Position numbers and translations under genes: made by a program | NCBI GenBank assembly: GCA_964600365.1 | Contig: CAZRJG010000004.1 | Span: 22,858 to 86,857, forward strand | DNA: 64,000 bases | Reading direction: 5' to 3' | Origin: GCA-020352575 sp964600365 | Lineage (GTDB): Bacteria; Actinomycetota; Acidimicrobiia; Spongiisociales; JAENVV01 | Part shown: positions 53,734-62,312 of the stretch, one piece after another | How positions within the stretch are numbered: position 1 is the stretch's first letter | How the letters are laid out: each line of letters begins with the position of its first letter | The notes under the pieces: model-generated | What the model was told of the DNA's origin: nothing | Database searches by the model: none | What the model saw: the letters and a program-made list of their open reading frames with translations, nothing else

Positions 53734-53810
53734 GCTGGCGTAGCTCAGTTGGCCAGAGCAGCTGCCTTGTAAGCAGCAGGTCGCGGGTTCGAGTCCCGCC
53801 GCCAGCTCCA
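53734..53810 (+). tRNA. tRNA-Thr (anticodon TGT)
   Basis: A complete 77-base cloverleaf with encoded CCA. Acceptor GCTGGCG/CGCCAGC, D stem GCTC/GAGC, anticodon stem GCTGC/GCAGC around loop CTTGTAA (anticodon TGT, reads ACA), and T stem GCGGG/CCCGC with loop TTCGAGT. It lies between trmH and the LytR_C gene, whose ribosome site follows only 7 bases after the CCA. Confidence 0.97.
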
Positions 53811-53826
53811 TCAATCCGGAGGAGAC

Positions 53827-54396
53827 ATGCCGGGACGACATCTTGCCCCCGGACGGGGGCGATTCATCTGGGAACTGACCCGGTACCTCATCGCGTGGGC
53901 CGCCGTGGTCGGTGCCCTCGTCGGCGTGTTCTGGCTCATCTCCAACCTCCTCCCGGCTTGGCTGGAGACCACGGACACCACGGTCGCCGCGCCGACGACG
54001 GTGGTCCCGGTCACGACCGAAGCGGTCGCCGAGACGTCGACGACGTCCAGACCCTCGACCACGACGACCTCGACCACGACGACCACGACGACGATCCCCG
54101 TGGTCCTGCCGGTGGAGGAGACGTGGGTGCTCGTGCTCAACTCCACGGGCCGTGCGGGTCTTGCAGGCGGGGCCACCGGGCTGCTCGGTGATATGGGCTA
54201 CTCGATGCTCGTCCCCGACAACTACCCGACGACGCTCGAGACGACCCGGATCCTCCACGCCGAGGGCCTGGGGTTGGAAGCGGCACAACTGGCGGCGTCA
54301 TTCTTCCCCGATGCCGAGGTCCTCCTCGACACGGAGGGACTCACCGCAGCCGATCCGGACCTCGTGGTCATCCTCGGTCTCGACTACGAGCCGTGA
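53827..54396 (+). CDS. LytR_C-domain membrane protein
   Basis: A 189-residue envelope protein. A basic cytosolic start and one membrane helix (YLIAWAAVVGALVGVFWLIS, about residues 20-40) lead into a Thr/Ser linker of about 45 residues encoded by tandem ACG/ACC codons. The C-terminal LytR_C domain reads TWVLVLNSTGRAGLAGG, LGLEAAQLAASFFPDAEVL and DLVVILGLDYEP. LytR_C domains occur with cell-wall glycopolymer ligases. GGAGGAG precedes ATG 53827. It overlaps the next gene by GTGA. Confidence 0.88.
   Translation: MPGRHLAPGRGRFIWELTRYLIAWAAVVGALVGVFWLISNLLPAWLETTDTTVAAPTTVVPVTTEAVAETSTTSRPSTTTTSTTTTTTTIPVVLPVEETWVLVLNSTGRAGLAGGATGLLGDMGYSMLVPDNYPTTLETTRILHAEGLGLEAAQLAASFFPDAEVLLDTEGLTAADPDLVVILGLDYEP
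54031..54098 (+). repeat. Low-complexity ACG/ACC codon tract
   Basis: Encodes the Thr-rich extracellular linker of the LytR_C protein. Near-repeats of CGACCACGACGA make it prone to slippage. Similar Thr-rich linkers occur in the GH3, zinc-ribbon and fasciclin proteins of this window. Confidence 0.7.
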
Positions 54397-55280
54397 CCGA
54401 ACCCCTCGCCGGGGACCCCTTCTCGGGCGGGCCCGGTCCCGACGGCCTGGAGCCGTCCCGCGTCTCGGCCCTCACCGCCTGGATCATGACGGCGCTCACC
54501 GCGGTCGCCCTCACCGTGGCGATTGCGGGGAGGCTGTTCCCACTCGTGGTGGTCCTCGACCTCGTTGCCCTCTGGCCGCTCCCGGCCCTCGGCGCGCTCC
54601 TCGTGGTCGTGGGCCGGTGGCTCCCTCGTTCGGTGCGGCTGGCCGCGCCGGCCCTCCTGGTGAGCTGGCTGATCCTCGGGGTGGCATGGTGGTCGGTGGG
54701 CACTCCCGAGCCGCCATCGGCGGCCGCGAATGTCCTCGGTCCCGGGGAGATCCCCGCCCAAGTGGCCCTCGCCGTCGCGGTCGACGGTGACCTGTCCGTC
54801 GTCGGCGGTGCCGAGAGGCTCTATGAGGTGTCCGTCGGCCCGCGTGGTGGGAGTGCAGGGGTGCCTGACGTACTCGAAGCGCGTGACGGTGATGTGCTCG
54901 CAATGGGGGTCGAGGAGCGAGCGGACTCGGGATGGTTCCGGACCTCGGGCTGGGACATGCGCCTGGACGACGGACCGATCTGGGAGATGGACGTGCGTGC
55001 ACGGTCCGTGGAGCTCGACCTCCGCACGCTTCGCGTCGGAAGCCTCGCGGTGGAGGGGGACGGCACGGTGGTGCTCCCCCGTGTTGCGACAGCCACCGAG
55101 GCCTTCGTGTCGGGCACCGTGGTCGTGTCCGTGCCAGCAGATGCACCGGTCCGGGTCGTCGGCGCCGCGACGGTCCCTGCATCATGGACGACGGACGACG
55201 AGGGCGCGTCGGCACCCGTCGACGGAGAGGGCTGGGTCGTGGTGGTCGAGGGCCCCGGGGTCGAAGTGGTCGACCGGTAG
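54393..55280 (+). CDS. Membrane protein with LiaF/toastrack-like extracytoplasmic domain
   Basis: A 295-residue protein of uncertain family. Three membrane segments lie in the first 110 residues (ITALTAVALTVAIAGRLF-like start, LVVVLDLVALWPLPALGALL, LAAPALLVSWLILGVAWW). An outside beta-rich half follows with repeated short strands (VRARSVELDLRTLRVGSLAV, FVSGTVVVSVPADAPVRVVG), resembling toastrack/LiaF C-terminal domains. The GTG start is inside the stop of the LytR_C gene, so the two are coupled and probably work together at the envelope. Confidence 0.75.
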   Translation: MTEPLAGDPFSGGPGPDGLEPSRVSALTAWIMTALTAVALTVAIAGRLFPLVVVLDLVALWPLPALGALLVVVGRWLPRSVRLAAPALLVSWLILGVAWWSVGTPEPPSAAANVLGPGEIPAQVALAVAVDGDLSVVGGAERLYEVSVGPRGGSAGVPDVLEARDGDVLAMGVEERADSGWFRTSGWDMRLDDGPIWEMDVRARSVELDLRTLRVGSLAVEGDGTVVLPRVATATEAFVSGTVVVSVPADAPVRVVGAATVPASWTTDDEGASAPVDGEGWVVVVEGPGVEVVDR

Positions 55281-55290
55281 GCTGCTCCAC

Positions 55291-56514
55291 GTGAGGCCCT
55301 CCGAACCCAATCCGCTGCTCCGCCGCCTCGGGATCGCGTCCTGGTCCATCGTTGGTGTCTTTGCCGTGTTTGCGATCGTGGTCTGGCTCCTCATCCAGGC
55401 GTCGATCATCGTGCTCCCCGTCGTCTTCGCATTCGCGATCGTCTACCTCTTGAACCCGTCGGTCACCGCCCTGGAGCGGCGCGGCGTCTCGAGGGTGCTC
55501 GGGACGGCGATCGTGTACATCGTGGTCACGGTCCTCCTGGTGGGCGGTGTGGCGGCGGTGTGGCCTGCGCTCGCCGATCAGGGATCCGCGCTCGGCGAGT
55601 CCGTCCCACTCATCTACGAGCGTGCCACGGAGTGGGCGGGGGGCGTCGCCGGGGGACTGGGCGTCGAGTTGGCCCTGCCGACCTACGAGGAGCTGACCGA
55701 CGTCTCAGGCGAGCTCGAGTTCACCGAGCAACTCCAGCAGTTCGCCGAGCAGGCGCTCGGGGTGCTGGCCAACGTGCTCGAGTCGGTCGCCCTCATCTTC
55801 CTCGCCCCCGTGATCGCGTTCTACCTCCTCGTCGACCTTCCTCGGGCGACCCGCATCATGCGGGACCTCGTGCCGCCGGCCATCAAGGAAGAGATGATCC
55901 ACGTGGCCGAGCGCCTCGGGAGGGCACTCGGGGGGTTCGTCCGGGGCCAGTTGGTGGCCGCGTCGATCGTGGCACTCCTGTCGGTGTTCGGTTTCTGGGC
56001 GATCGGGCTCGACCTGTGGCTCGTCATCGGGATCATCGCTGGCGCGCTCAACATGATCCCCCTCCTCGGTCCGTGGGTGGGTGGCTTCCTCGCGGTCGGC
56101 GTCGCGCTGGTCACGGGAACCTTCGGCCTCGTCGTGGCAGCGTTCTTCGTGGCGCTCGGCGTGCAGCAGCTCGACAACCACTTCGTGAGCCCGCTCGTGC
56201 TCCGCGCCACGGTGAAACTCCACCCCTCGGTCATCATCCTCTCGCTCATGGTGGGTGGCTCGGTCGCCGGGCTGCTCGGCGTGCTCCTTGCGGTGCCGAT
56301 CGTGGCGGTCATGAAGGTCCTCGCGTCCCACTACTGGCGGACACGGATGCTCGGTGAGCCCTGGAGGGAGGCAGCCGAGGCGATCGTCGAGGAGCCGGAG
56401 ATCACGCGGACGGGTGAGATCCTCATCGAGCGGATCCGCGCCCGGCGCGAACAGGCCGAGCGGAATGACCACACCGACCCGGGGGCGACGTCCTTCTTCG
56501 ACGAGACGCCATGA
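55291..56514 (+). CDS. AI-2E family transporter (PerM-like)
   Basis: A 407-residue membrane protein of the AI-2 exporter/PerM family. N-terminal helices include IASWSIVGVFAVFAIVVWLL and VLPVVFAFAIVYLLNPSV. A soluble segment and a C-terminal bundle follow with GALNMIPLLGPWVGGF, QQLDNHFVSPLVLRATVKLHP and GSVAGLLGVLLAVP, the most conserved blocks. The substrate is unknown; Na+/H+ antiport was reported for some members. The GTG start lacks a strong ribosome site. It ends in ATGA with the AlaX gene. Confidence 0.92.
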   Translation: MRPSEPNPLLRRLGIASWSIVGVFAVFAIVVWLLIQASIIVLPVVFAFAIVYLLNPSVTALERRGVSRVLGTAIVYIVVTVLLVGGVAAVWPALADQGSALGESVPLIYERATEWAGGVAGGLGVELALPTYEELTDVSGELEFTEQLQQFAEQALGVLANVLESVALIFLAPVIAFYLLVDLPRATRIMRDLVPPAIKEEMIHVAERLGRALGGFVRGQLVAASIVALLSVFGFWAIGLDLWLVIGIIAGALNMIPLLGPWVGGFLAVGVALVTGTFGLVVAAFFVALGVQQLDNHFVSPLVLRATVKLHPSVIILSLMVGGSVAGLLGVLLAVPIVAVMKVLASHYWRTRMLGEPWREAAEAIVEEPEITRTGEILIERIRARREQAERNDHTDPGATSFFDETP

Positions 56515-57224
56515 GGACCGAGGAGATCCCGGCAACTGACTCGTATCTCCGGGAGGTCAAGGCGAAGGTGATCGAGCACCATCCCGAAGGTGTGCTCCTC
56601 GACCGGACCGTGTTCTACGCTCGGGGAGGTGGTCAACCCGGTGATGTCGGCGTGCTCGATGCGGAGACCGGGAAGTTCGCCGTGGCCGACACCTATCGAT
56701 CCAAGGGTGCGGTCGTCCATCGGATCGATGGTGAGAAGCCGCCGGTCGGCACGCTCGTCGAGGCTCGCATCGACTGGGACCGCAGGTACCACCTCATGCG
56801 CACGCACACCGCGCTCCACGCGCTGACGGCCATCATCTGGCGTGGGTTCGGGGCGAAGGCGACCGGATCGAACATGGTGCCCGGGGAGGCACGCATCGAC
56901 TTCGAGCTCCCGTCGATGTCGGTTGAGTTCGGGCAGTTGGTCGAGGACCAGCTCAACATCGCGCTCGCGCAGGACCATCGCACCCGCGTGCACTGGATGG
57001 ACCGGACGGAGGCAGTCGCGGATCCCGATCTCATCCGCACGAAGGTGAACCTCATTCCCGAGTCGATCACACGGCTGCGCATCGTGGACATCGGCGAGCT
57101 CGATCGGCAGGCCGATGGGGGCACCCACGTGCGCTCCACCCTCGAGGTGGGCACGGTCGAGGTCCTCAGGACGGAGTCCAAGGGCAAGGCCAACAAGCGG
57201 ATGCGGATCGGGATCCCGGAGTGA
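56511..57224 (+). CDS. AlaX-like alanyl-tRNA editing protein
   Basis: A 237-residue stand-alone editing domain that deacylates Ser- or Gly-tRNA-Ala. FYARGGGQPGDVG begins the threonyl/alanyl second additional domain. The zinc HxxxH is RTHTALH (His99, His103). The second metal motif, normally CGGTH, is here DGGTH (Asp202, His206), so one zinc ligand is changed while the rest of the domain is intact. It overlaps both neighbours by four bases. Confidence 0.88.
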   Translation: MRTEEIPATDSYLREVKAKVIEHHPEGVLLDRTVFYARGGGQPGDVGVLDAETGKFAVADTYRSKGAVVHRIDGEKPPVGTLVEARIDWDRRYHLMRTHTALHALTAIIWRGFGAKATGSNMVPGEARIDFELPSMSVEFGQLVEDQLNIALAQDHRTRVHWMDRTEAVADPDLIRTKVNLIPESITRLRIVDIGELDRQADGGTHVRSTLEVGTVEVLRTESKGKANKRMRIGIPE

Positions 57225-58189
57225 TCGACTTCATCCTGGGCCTCTACTTCGCCTCGCTCGCCGTGCGGGGGTGGATCCGGGGCTTCGTCCGAGAGGTGAT
57301 GGACCTCCTCGGCCTCGTCATCGGCATCCTTGCCGGCATTCGGTTCTCGGAGGCAGCGGGCCGGTTCATCGAGAGCTGGAGCGGGATCGGCCCCGGCACC
57401 GCTCGTGTGGTTGGTGGCATCGTGATCATGATCGGGGTCGGCCTGGCCCTCGCGGTCGTGGCCCACTGGCTGGGGAAGGTCATGCGCCTCCCGGGGCTCA
57501 ACCTCACGAATCGCCTTGGTGGGGGAGCGCTCGCCTTCGGGTGGGGGTGGATGCTCGCCACGATCCTCATCTCGGTTGCCAGCGTCGTGCCGCTCCCCGA
57601 CGAGTGGCAGGCCCAGTTCGACCAGTCGACACTCGTCGGGATCCTCGTCGACGAGGAGCAGCCGGCCCAACAGGCGATCAGGGGGATCACCGGTGATCGC
57701 ACGCTGCAGGCGGCGCTCAACTTCGAGCAACTCCTCGGGGGCGAGCGGGTCGTCCTCGATCCCGAGGCCAGTTACGCGATCGACCCTGCAGATCCCGATG
57801 AGGTGCTGCGTGACCGAGTGGCGGAGCAGGAGCTCTTCGAGTTGGTGAACCGGGCCCGGCTCGAGGCAGGGCTCGACGTGCTCGACTGGCACGAGCGGCT
57901 CTCTGACGTGGCCGAGGAGTACGCCCGGAGGATGGCGACCGAGGGATTCTTCTCCCACGTGGCTCCGGACGGATCGACGTTGGGGTCACGGGTCGCCGAG
58001 GGTGGCGTCCCCTATCGGATCGTGGGTGAGAACCTCGCGCTCGCCGTCACCGTCCCCATCGCCCATGACGGCCTCATGGAGAGTCCCGGCCACCGGGCGA
58101 ACATCCTCCACGAGGAGTTCTCCAGCGTCGGCATCGGCATCGTCGAGACCCCCTACGGGCTGATCGCCGTGCAGGTCTTCCACGGCTGA
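57221..58189 (+). CDS. CvpA-family membrane protein fused to a CAP domain
   Basis: A 322-residue protein. Residues 1-160 form a CvpA/colicin-V-production-type membrane domain with four helices (IDFILGLYFASLAVRGWIRG, VMDLLGLVIGILAGIRF, NRLGGGALAFGWGWMLATIL). Residues about 205-322 form a CAP/SCP domain (LFELVNRARLEAGLDVLDWH, FFSHVAPDGSTLGSRV, GENLALA, SPGHRANIL). The fold is the same as in actinobacterial serine-protease-CvpA fusions but with CAP instead of protease. It may act on the cell wall; catalysis is not established. GTG 57221 is in the AlaX stop. Confidence 0.88.
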   Translation: MIDFILGLYFASLAVRGWIRGFVREVMDLLGLVIGILAGIRFSEAAGRFIESWSGIGPGTARVVGGIVIMIGVGLALAVVAHWLGKVMRLPGLNLTNRLGGGALAFGWGWMLATILISVASVVPLPDEWQAQFDQSTLVGILVDEEQPAQQAIRGITGDRTLQAALNFEQLLGGERVVLDPEASYAIDPADPDEVLRDRVAEQELFELVNRARLEAGLDVLDWHERLSDVAEEYARRMATEGFFSHVAPDGSTLGSRVAEGGVPYRIVGENLALAVTVPIAHDGLMESPGHRANILHEEFSSVGIGIVETPYGLIAVQVFHG

Positions 58190-58220
58190 TGCCCCTCGGC
58201 ACGGCGTCCGTGCTGTCGAC

Positions 58221-58505
58221 TCAGCCGAGGAGGTCTGCCAGGCGCGGGAAGAAGCGGGACCTCGGCAGCGCCTCGGCCCCGGCTTCCTCTGCGGCGGCGA
58301 GCGCGCCGGTGTCCACGTGTGGCCCGAAGGCGATCACCCGCGAAGTCGATGCCCAGGAGCGGATCTGGTCCGGGGTCACCTGACGGAGGTCGGCGAGCAC
58401 CACATCGGCCTCCTCGGGGGCGACGAGGGTTCCTCCCGATGCCTGGACGGCGGAGGTGATCCGGGACCGGTCCATGAGGTCGCGGGAGACGAGGGCGACC
58501 CGCAT
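58221..58505 (-). CDS. Degenerate receiver-like small protein
   Basis: A 94-residue alpha/beta protein resembling a shortened response-regulator receiver. The first strand is MRVALVSRDLMDRSRITSAV, the possible phospho-acceptor Asp is in VVLADLRQ, and the switch region SRVIAFGPHVD follows. The conserved Lys region reads ALPRSRFF with Arg instead of Lys. No output domain. It starts inside the stop of the WS/DGAT gene (TAATG), so translation is coupled. It may be a scaffold or non-phosphorylated adaptor. Confidence 0.75.
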   Translation of the reverse strand: MRVALVSRDLMDRSRITSAVQASGGTLVAPEEADVVLADLRQVTPDQIRSWASTSRVIAFGPHVDTGALAAAEEAGAEALPRSRFFPRLADLLG

Positions 58506-59902
58506 TACCCAGCCGCCGAGGTCAGTTCGGCCACGGCGTCGCCCAGGCATGCGATGAACGCGTCGAGATCGGGCACCAGATCCCAGTCGGCCACCACGCC
58601 CCAGTTGATGGTCCCCGCATAGGAGAAGAGTGCGATCGAGAGCCCGTGCTGGTGCCAGAGCGGCACGAGGGGATAGGTGGCGAGCATGTGCGCGTCGAGG
58701 AGGAAGAGCGGGAACTGGGGGCCGGGCACGTTGGTGATGGTCATGTTGAACGGCCTGCGATCCGCCGCCGCCTTGAGGCCGAGGGAGAGCAACGTGACGG
58801 GGGTGCCCGACGCGGCATCGACGAGCGCCGAGGCGCCTTCTGCCTCGTCCGTCTCCTTCAACCGACTCGTCTCTGCCGAGATGCGGGCCAGTCGGGCGAG
58901 GGGATCCGCCTCGTCGATGGGGAGCCCCACCAGCCACATGGCGACCTGGTTGCCGAGGTCCTCGGCAGCGCCTTCGCGCACGGAGACCGGGACCATGGCC
59001 CGATAGTCAGCACTGGTGGGATCGAAGCCACGGTGGCCGATCAGGAAGGACCGCACTGCGCCGGAGACCACCGTGAGGACGAGGTCGTTGATCGACGCCC
59101 CCGTTTCCCGGCGGGCATCCTTGAGGGCCTCGAGCGGCGTGTCGAGCCAGGCGAACCGCCGGTTCGGCCCGATCTTGTCGTTGAGGGGGGTAGGGGTCGA
59201 CGGCGTGAGCCACCCCGCGCGGAGTGTTTGCCCAGCCTGTTGGGCCCGTTCGACCACGCGCCCGGGGAGGCCGGGGAGGCCACCGAAGAGGCCCTTGGCC
59301 TGGTCGAGGACCGAACGGGTGAGGCGCGCCGACTCGGCGACGATGAGTTCGGCATCCGAGGGCGTGGGTCGGGGATCCCAGGCGCGTGCCTCGAGGACGG
59401 TTCGGTCGGGGCCGAAGTTGAGGAGCATCGCCATGAGTTCGGCGCCCGCAACGCCGTCGATCATGCAGTGGTGGATCTTCGAGATGATCGCGAAGCGTCC
59501 TCCCTCGAGTCCTTCCACGACCCAGAGTTCCCAGAGGGGCTTGCCCCGGTCGAGGCCCTGGGACATGATCCGCCCGGCGAGCGTCTGTAGCTGCTCCTCG
59601 GTGCCCGGACGGGGCAGTGCGCTGTGGCGAACGTGGTACTCGAGGTCGAAGTGCTCGTCGTCGATCCACACCGGGTACTGCTCGATGGGGATCCAGGCGA
59701 GGCGTTGGCGGTGCCGGGCTGCCATGTGGAGTCGTCCCCGGACGTAGTCACGGATGAGGTCGATGTCGAGGCCGCCGTCGTCGTTCGTGAGGGTGGACGC
59801 GTCGAAGGTGAGCACCGAGCCCACGTGCATGTGGGTGGAGGGGGTCTCGAGCGCGAGGAACGAGGTGTCGAGGAAGGACAGTCGCTCGAACGTGGCCGGC
59901 AT
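58505..59902 (-). CDS. Wax ester synthase / diacylglycerol acyltransferase (WS/DGAT)
   Basis: A 465-residue enzyme making storage wax esters or triacylglycerols at the membrane surface. The start LSFLDTSFLALETPSTHMHV is typical. The active-site HHxxxDG is KIHHCMIDGVAG (His144, His145, Asp149), followed by NDLVLTVVSGAVRSFL, MVPVSVR and NMTITNVPGPQFPLFL. Full length, all motifs intact. Such enzymes are abundant in lipid-storing actinobacteria. It is followed by the receiver-like gene; a tRNA-Arg lies 30 bases upstream on the same strand. Confidence 0.95.
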   Translation of the reverse strand: MPATFERLSFLDTSFLALETPSTHMHVGSVLTFDASTLTNDDGGLDIDLIRDYVRGRLHMAARHRQRLAWIPIEQYPVWIDDEHFDLEYHVRHSALPRPGTEEQLQTLAGRIMSQGLDRGKPLWELWVVEGLEGGRFAIISKIHHCMIDGVAGAELMAMLLNFGPDRTVLEARAWDPRPTPSDAELIVAESARLTRSVLDQAKGLFGGLPGLPGRVVERAQQAGQTLRAGWLTPSTPTPLNDKIGPNRRFAWLDTPLEALKDARRETGASINDLVLTVVSGAVRSFLIGHRGFDPTSADYRAMVPVSVREGAAEDLGNQVAMWLVGLPIDEADPLARLARISAETSRLKETDEAEGASALVDAASGTPVTLLSLGLKAAADRRPFNMTITNVPGPQFPLFLLDAHMLATYPLVPLWHQHGLSIALFSYAGTINWGVVADWDLVPDLDAFIACLGDAVAELTSAAG

Positions 59903-59932
59903 CCCGCCAGCCTAGGGAGCCGGCGGTGGGTG

Positions 59933-60005
59933 CGCCCGAGGCAGGAATCGAACCTGCGACCTACTGCTTAGGAGGCAGTTGCTCTATCCGCTGAGCTACT
60001 CGGGC
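59933..60005 (-). tRNA. tRNA-Arg (anticodon CCT)
   Basis: Complete cloverleaf on the minus strand: acceptor GCCCGAG/CTCGGGC with discriminator G, D stem GCTC/GAGC, anticodon stem ACTGC/GCAGT with loop CTCCTAA (anticodon CCT, reads AGG), and T stem GCAGG/CCTGC. CCA is not encoded. The mobile-element nest begins about 190 bases from its 5' end, not its 3' end. Confidence 0.95.
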
Positions 60006-60197
60006 GGGGGTGGCGCGAAATTTGGCGCGAAACAGGAGGTGATTGTAGTTGGCGGAGTTTGGCTGAGGTTTGGAGGGTTGGGTCGAGGGCGAGGCCGGCA
60101 ATTGGCCGCTTGGGAAGGCTCCGCGCTCTGTCAGTCCGGGCCAACGAAGCCTACGGCGGTGGCGCTTGTGTGAGTTCCTCGAGCGGGTCGATGGCCC

Positions 60198-60611
60198 CTA
60201 CGGAATGGACGCGGCAACTAGTCGCCTGGCGACTGCCGGGTTCGGCCTGCCCGTCCTCTCCGAGAACGCCCTCGCTGCTTGCATGTTGTTGACAGCCTGC
60301 CATGACAGCATATCGATGCGCTGCCTTGGCAGAGACCAGGACCGTGCCCGGGCACCTGGCATGCGGCTCTTGAGGTGGGAGTTCATGGACTCGTTGTCCT
60401 GCCGCAGTCCGTACAGCTCTTCGTAGATCGGATCCCCCTGCGGGAAGACGCGAAGATGCTGATTGTTGAGTCTCTTTGCATCTTCATGGTCGTCATGCCT
60501 GATGCGGGCCGCTGCACCCTTGAGCCGTTCGGGAACCCGAAGGTCGTGAGGGAGCCTCCAGGTCCTGTAGACAGCTCCAGACTTGTGGAACTTGACCTGT
60601 CGGCCCTGAAT
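60198..60611 (-). pseudogene. C-terminal fragment of a transposase, family not assigned
   Basis: On the minus strand a frame encodes about 137 residues ending at a stop (60198), with transposase-like character (LNNQHLRVFPQGDPIYEELY, QDNESMNSHLKSRMPGARAR, QRIDMLSWQAVNNMQAARAF). Its 5' part is missing because the truncated IS3 element begins at 60614. The protein family was not identified from memory. It is the oldest layer of the nest. Confidence 0.6.
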
Positions 60612-60613
60612 CA

Positions 60614-60963
60614 CCCCGGGTTTGGTAGAGACTCGGTTCATTGAGTCACGACCGCTTCGGTGGTGACGTTCTGACGGTAGTAGGCAGCCTCGTGGGCTTG
60701 GGGGGTGGTGAACTTGCGCCGGCCGGGGAGGATCTCGCCGTGGAGGCGCCGATGGTTGTACCAGTCGACGTACTCGAGGGTGGCGAACTCGACATCCTCG
60801 AGGCCCACCCAGGGGCCCTGGGGGTAGATCAACTCCCACTTGTAGAGCCCATTGAACGACTCGATCATGCTGTTGTCGTAGCTGTCTCCTTTCGACCCCA
60901 CCGACGCAACGATGTCGTTGTCCGCCAGGCGTTGTGAATAACGAATCGATAGATATTGGGCGG
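60614..60963 (-). mobile_element. Truncated IS3-family element (3' part)
   Basis: Contains the last about 108 codons of an OrfB transposase (stop 60638): QYLSIRYSQRLADNDIVASV, GSKGDSYDNSMIESFNGLY with the third catalytic acid, and YVDWYNHRRLHGEI. The outer end (CCCCGGGTTTGGTAGAG, 60614-60630) matches the end of the second IS3 at 63475 (CCCCGGGTTTGGTGGAG). The 5' part is cut off at about 60960 by the IS30-type element. Confidence 0.85.
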
Positions 60964-61008
60964 ATTCAACTGGTGGTCGCAACACCTTCGTGATGGAGGT
61001 TGTGTGCG

Positions 61009-62312
61009 ATGTACAAGCATGAGAAGGTTGCGGCGGTCCGTGAGATGCGGGGGAAGATCTGGTCGCCGGGTCGCCGGGTCGCCNNNNNNNNNNNNNNNNN
61101 NNNNNNNNNNNNNNNNNNNNNNNNNNNNNNNNNNNNNNNNNNNNNNNNNNNNNNNNNNNNNNNNNNNNNNNNNNNNNNNNNNNGGTCGCCGGGTCGCCGG
61201 GTCGCCCGTCGTCGGCACGACGTGAGGACCGGGTCCGGTTCTGGGAGGCGATCTCCCGTGGATTGTCGAGCGAGGACGCTGCAGGGGAAGCGGGCGTGTC
61301 ACCCGCTGTGGGTTCGCGTTGGTTCCGGCAAGCTGGCGGGATGCCACCTCTTGACCTACGCCCGGTATCGGGCCGCTACCTGTCGTTCGCTGAACGTGAA
61401 GAGATCGCACTACTGAACGCCCAAGAGGTTGGAGTACGGGAGATCGCCCGGCGTCTGGGCCGTGCGCCGTCGACGATCAGCCGCGAACTGCGCCGGAACG
61501 CATCGACACGATCCAACGAGCTGACCTACCGGGCATCGACTGCCCAGTGGCACGCTGAACGACGCGCAGCGCGTCCGAAGGTGTCGAAACTGGCCTCCAA
61601 TGACCGGCTCCGGGAGTATGTGCAGGACCGATTGTCGGGGCAGATCGAACGTTCCGACGGGACACCGGTGGCGGGCCCTGATGTTCCGTTCAAAGGACGC
61701 CGCCACGGACGTCGTGCAGATCGGCGGTGGGCCAAGGCATGGAGCCCCGAGCAGATCTCTGCAAGGCTTCGAGTCGATTTCCCCGACGATGAGACGATGC
61801 GTATCAGCCACGAAGCGATCTACCAGGCGCTCTACATCCAAGGCAGAGGCGGCCTCAAGCGTGAGCTCGTGGCATGCCTCCGGACCGGTCGTGCCCTGCG
61901 GGTGCCCAGAGCGCGAGTGGGCCAACGGGGCAAGAAGTTCGTCACCGACGAGCTGATGATCTCCCAACGACCTGCTGAGGTCGAGGATCGGGCAGTGCCC
62001 GGCCATTGGGAAGGCGACCTCATCTTGGGAACAGGCAGTTCAGCGATCGGAACACTGGTGGAGCGCACTACCCGCTTCACGATGCTGTTGCACCTTCCAC
62101 CCATGGAAGGCCACGGCCAGCAACCCCGTATCAAGAACGGTCCGCCGCTCGCAGGTCACGGAGCTGAAGCAGTCCGCGACGCAATCGCCTCCCAGATCGT
62201 CACCCTGCCCGAACAACTCCGTCGCTCGTTGACATGGGACCAAGGAGCCGAGATGGCCGAACACGCCACCCTCCGCATCGAAACCGGCCTCGACATCTAC
62301 TTCTGTGACCCT
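61009..62312 (+). pseudogene. IS30-family transposase, truncated and frame-disturbed
   Basis: ATG 61009 has a GGAGG site and begins MYKHEKVAAVREMRGKIW. After an 8-base repeat tract with a gap the frame continues RREDRVRFWEAISRGLSSED. The helix-turn-helix reads LLNAQEVGVREIARRLGRAP, with DDE acids in GHWEGDLILG and LTWDQGAEM; the third acid (normally NENTNG) is lost by truncation. The open frame runs on to 62495 only as a chimera with antisense ABC-transporter sequence. With two copies of GGTCGCC(G/C) and no gap, the frame would be intact and read SPGRPSSARREDR. Confidence 0.85.
61061..61207. repeat. Octanucleotide GGTCGCCG repeats around a 100-N gap
   Basis: About three copies lie on each side of the gap (61061-61083 and 61184-61207). 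Eight is not a multiple of three, so each added unit shifts the transposase frame. The 100 N are a conventional placeholder; true copy number is unknown. Assembly failure at the repeat is as likely as real expansion. Confidence 0.7.

Larger units (their letters stand above)
60964..62312 (+). mobile_element. Truncated IS30-family element
   Basis: The left end lies near 60964 (ATTCAACTGGTGGTCGCAAC), directly against the broken IS3 gene. The transposase starts at 61009 and ends abruptly at 62312 within the conserved YFCDP block, where sequence of an ABC-transporter gene begins. The right inverted repeat is therefore missing. A 100-N scaffold gap lies inside. Confidence 0.8.

Noticed and set aside
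59933..60960. tRNA-Arg as attachment site of an integrative element
   Set aside because: The mobile elements lie on the 5' side of the tRNA, no integrase is present, and no repeat of the tRNA 3' end was found in the window.
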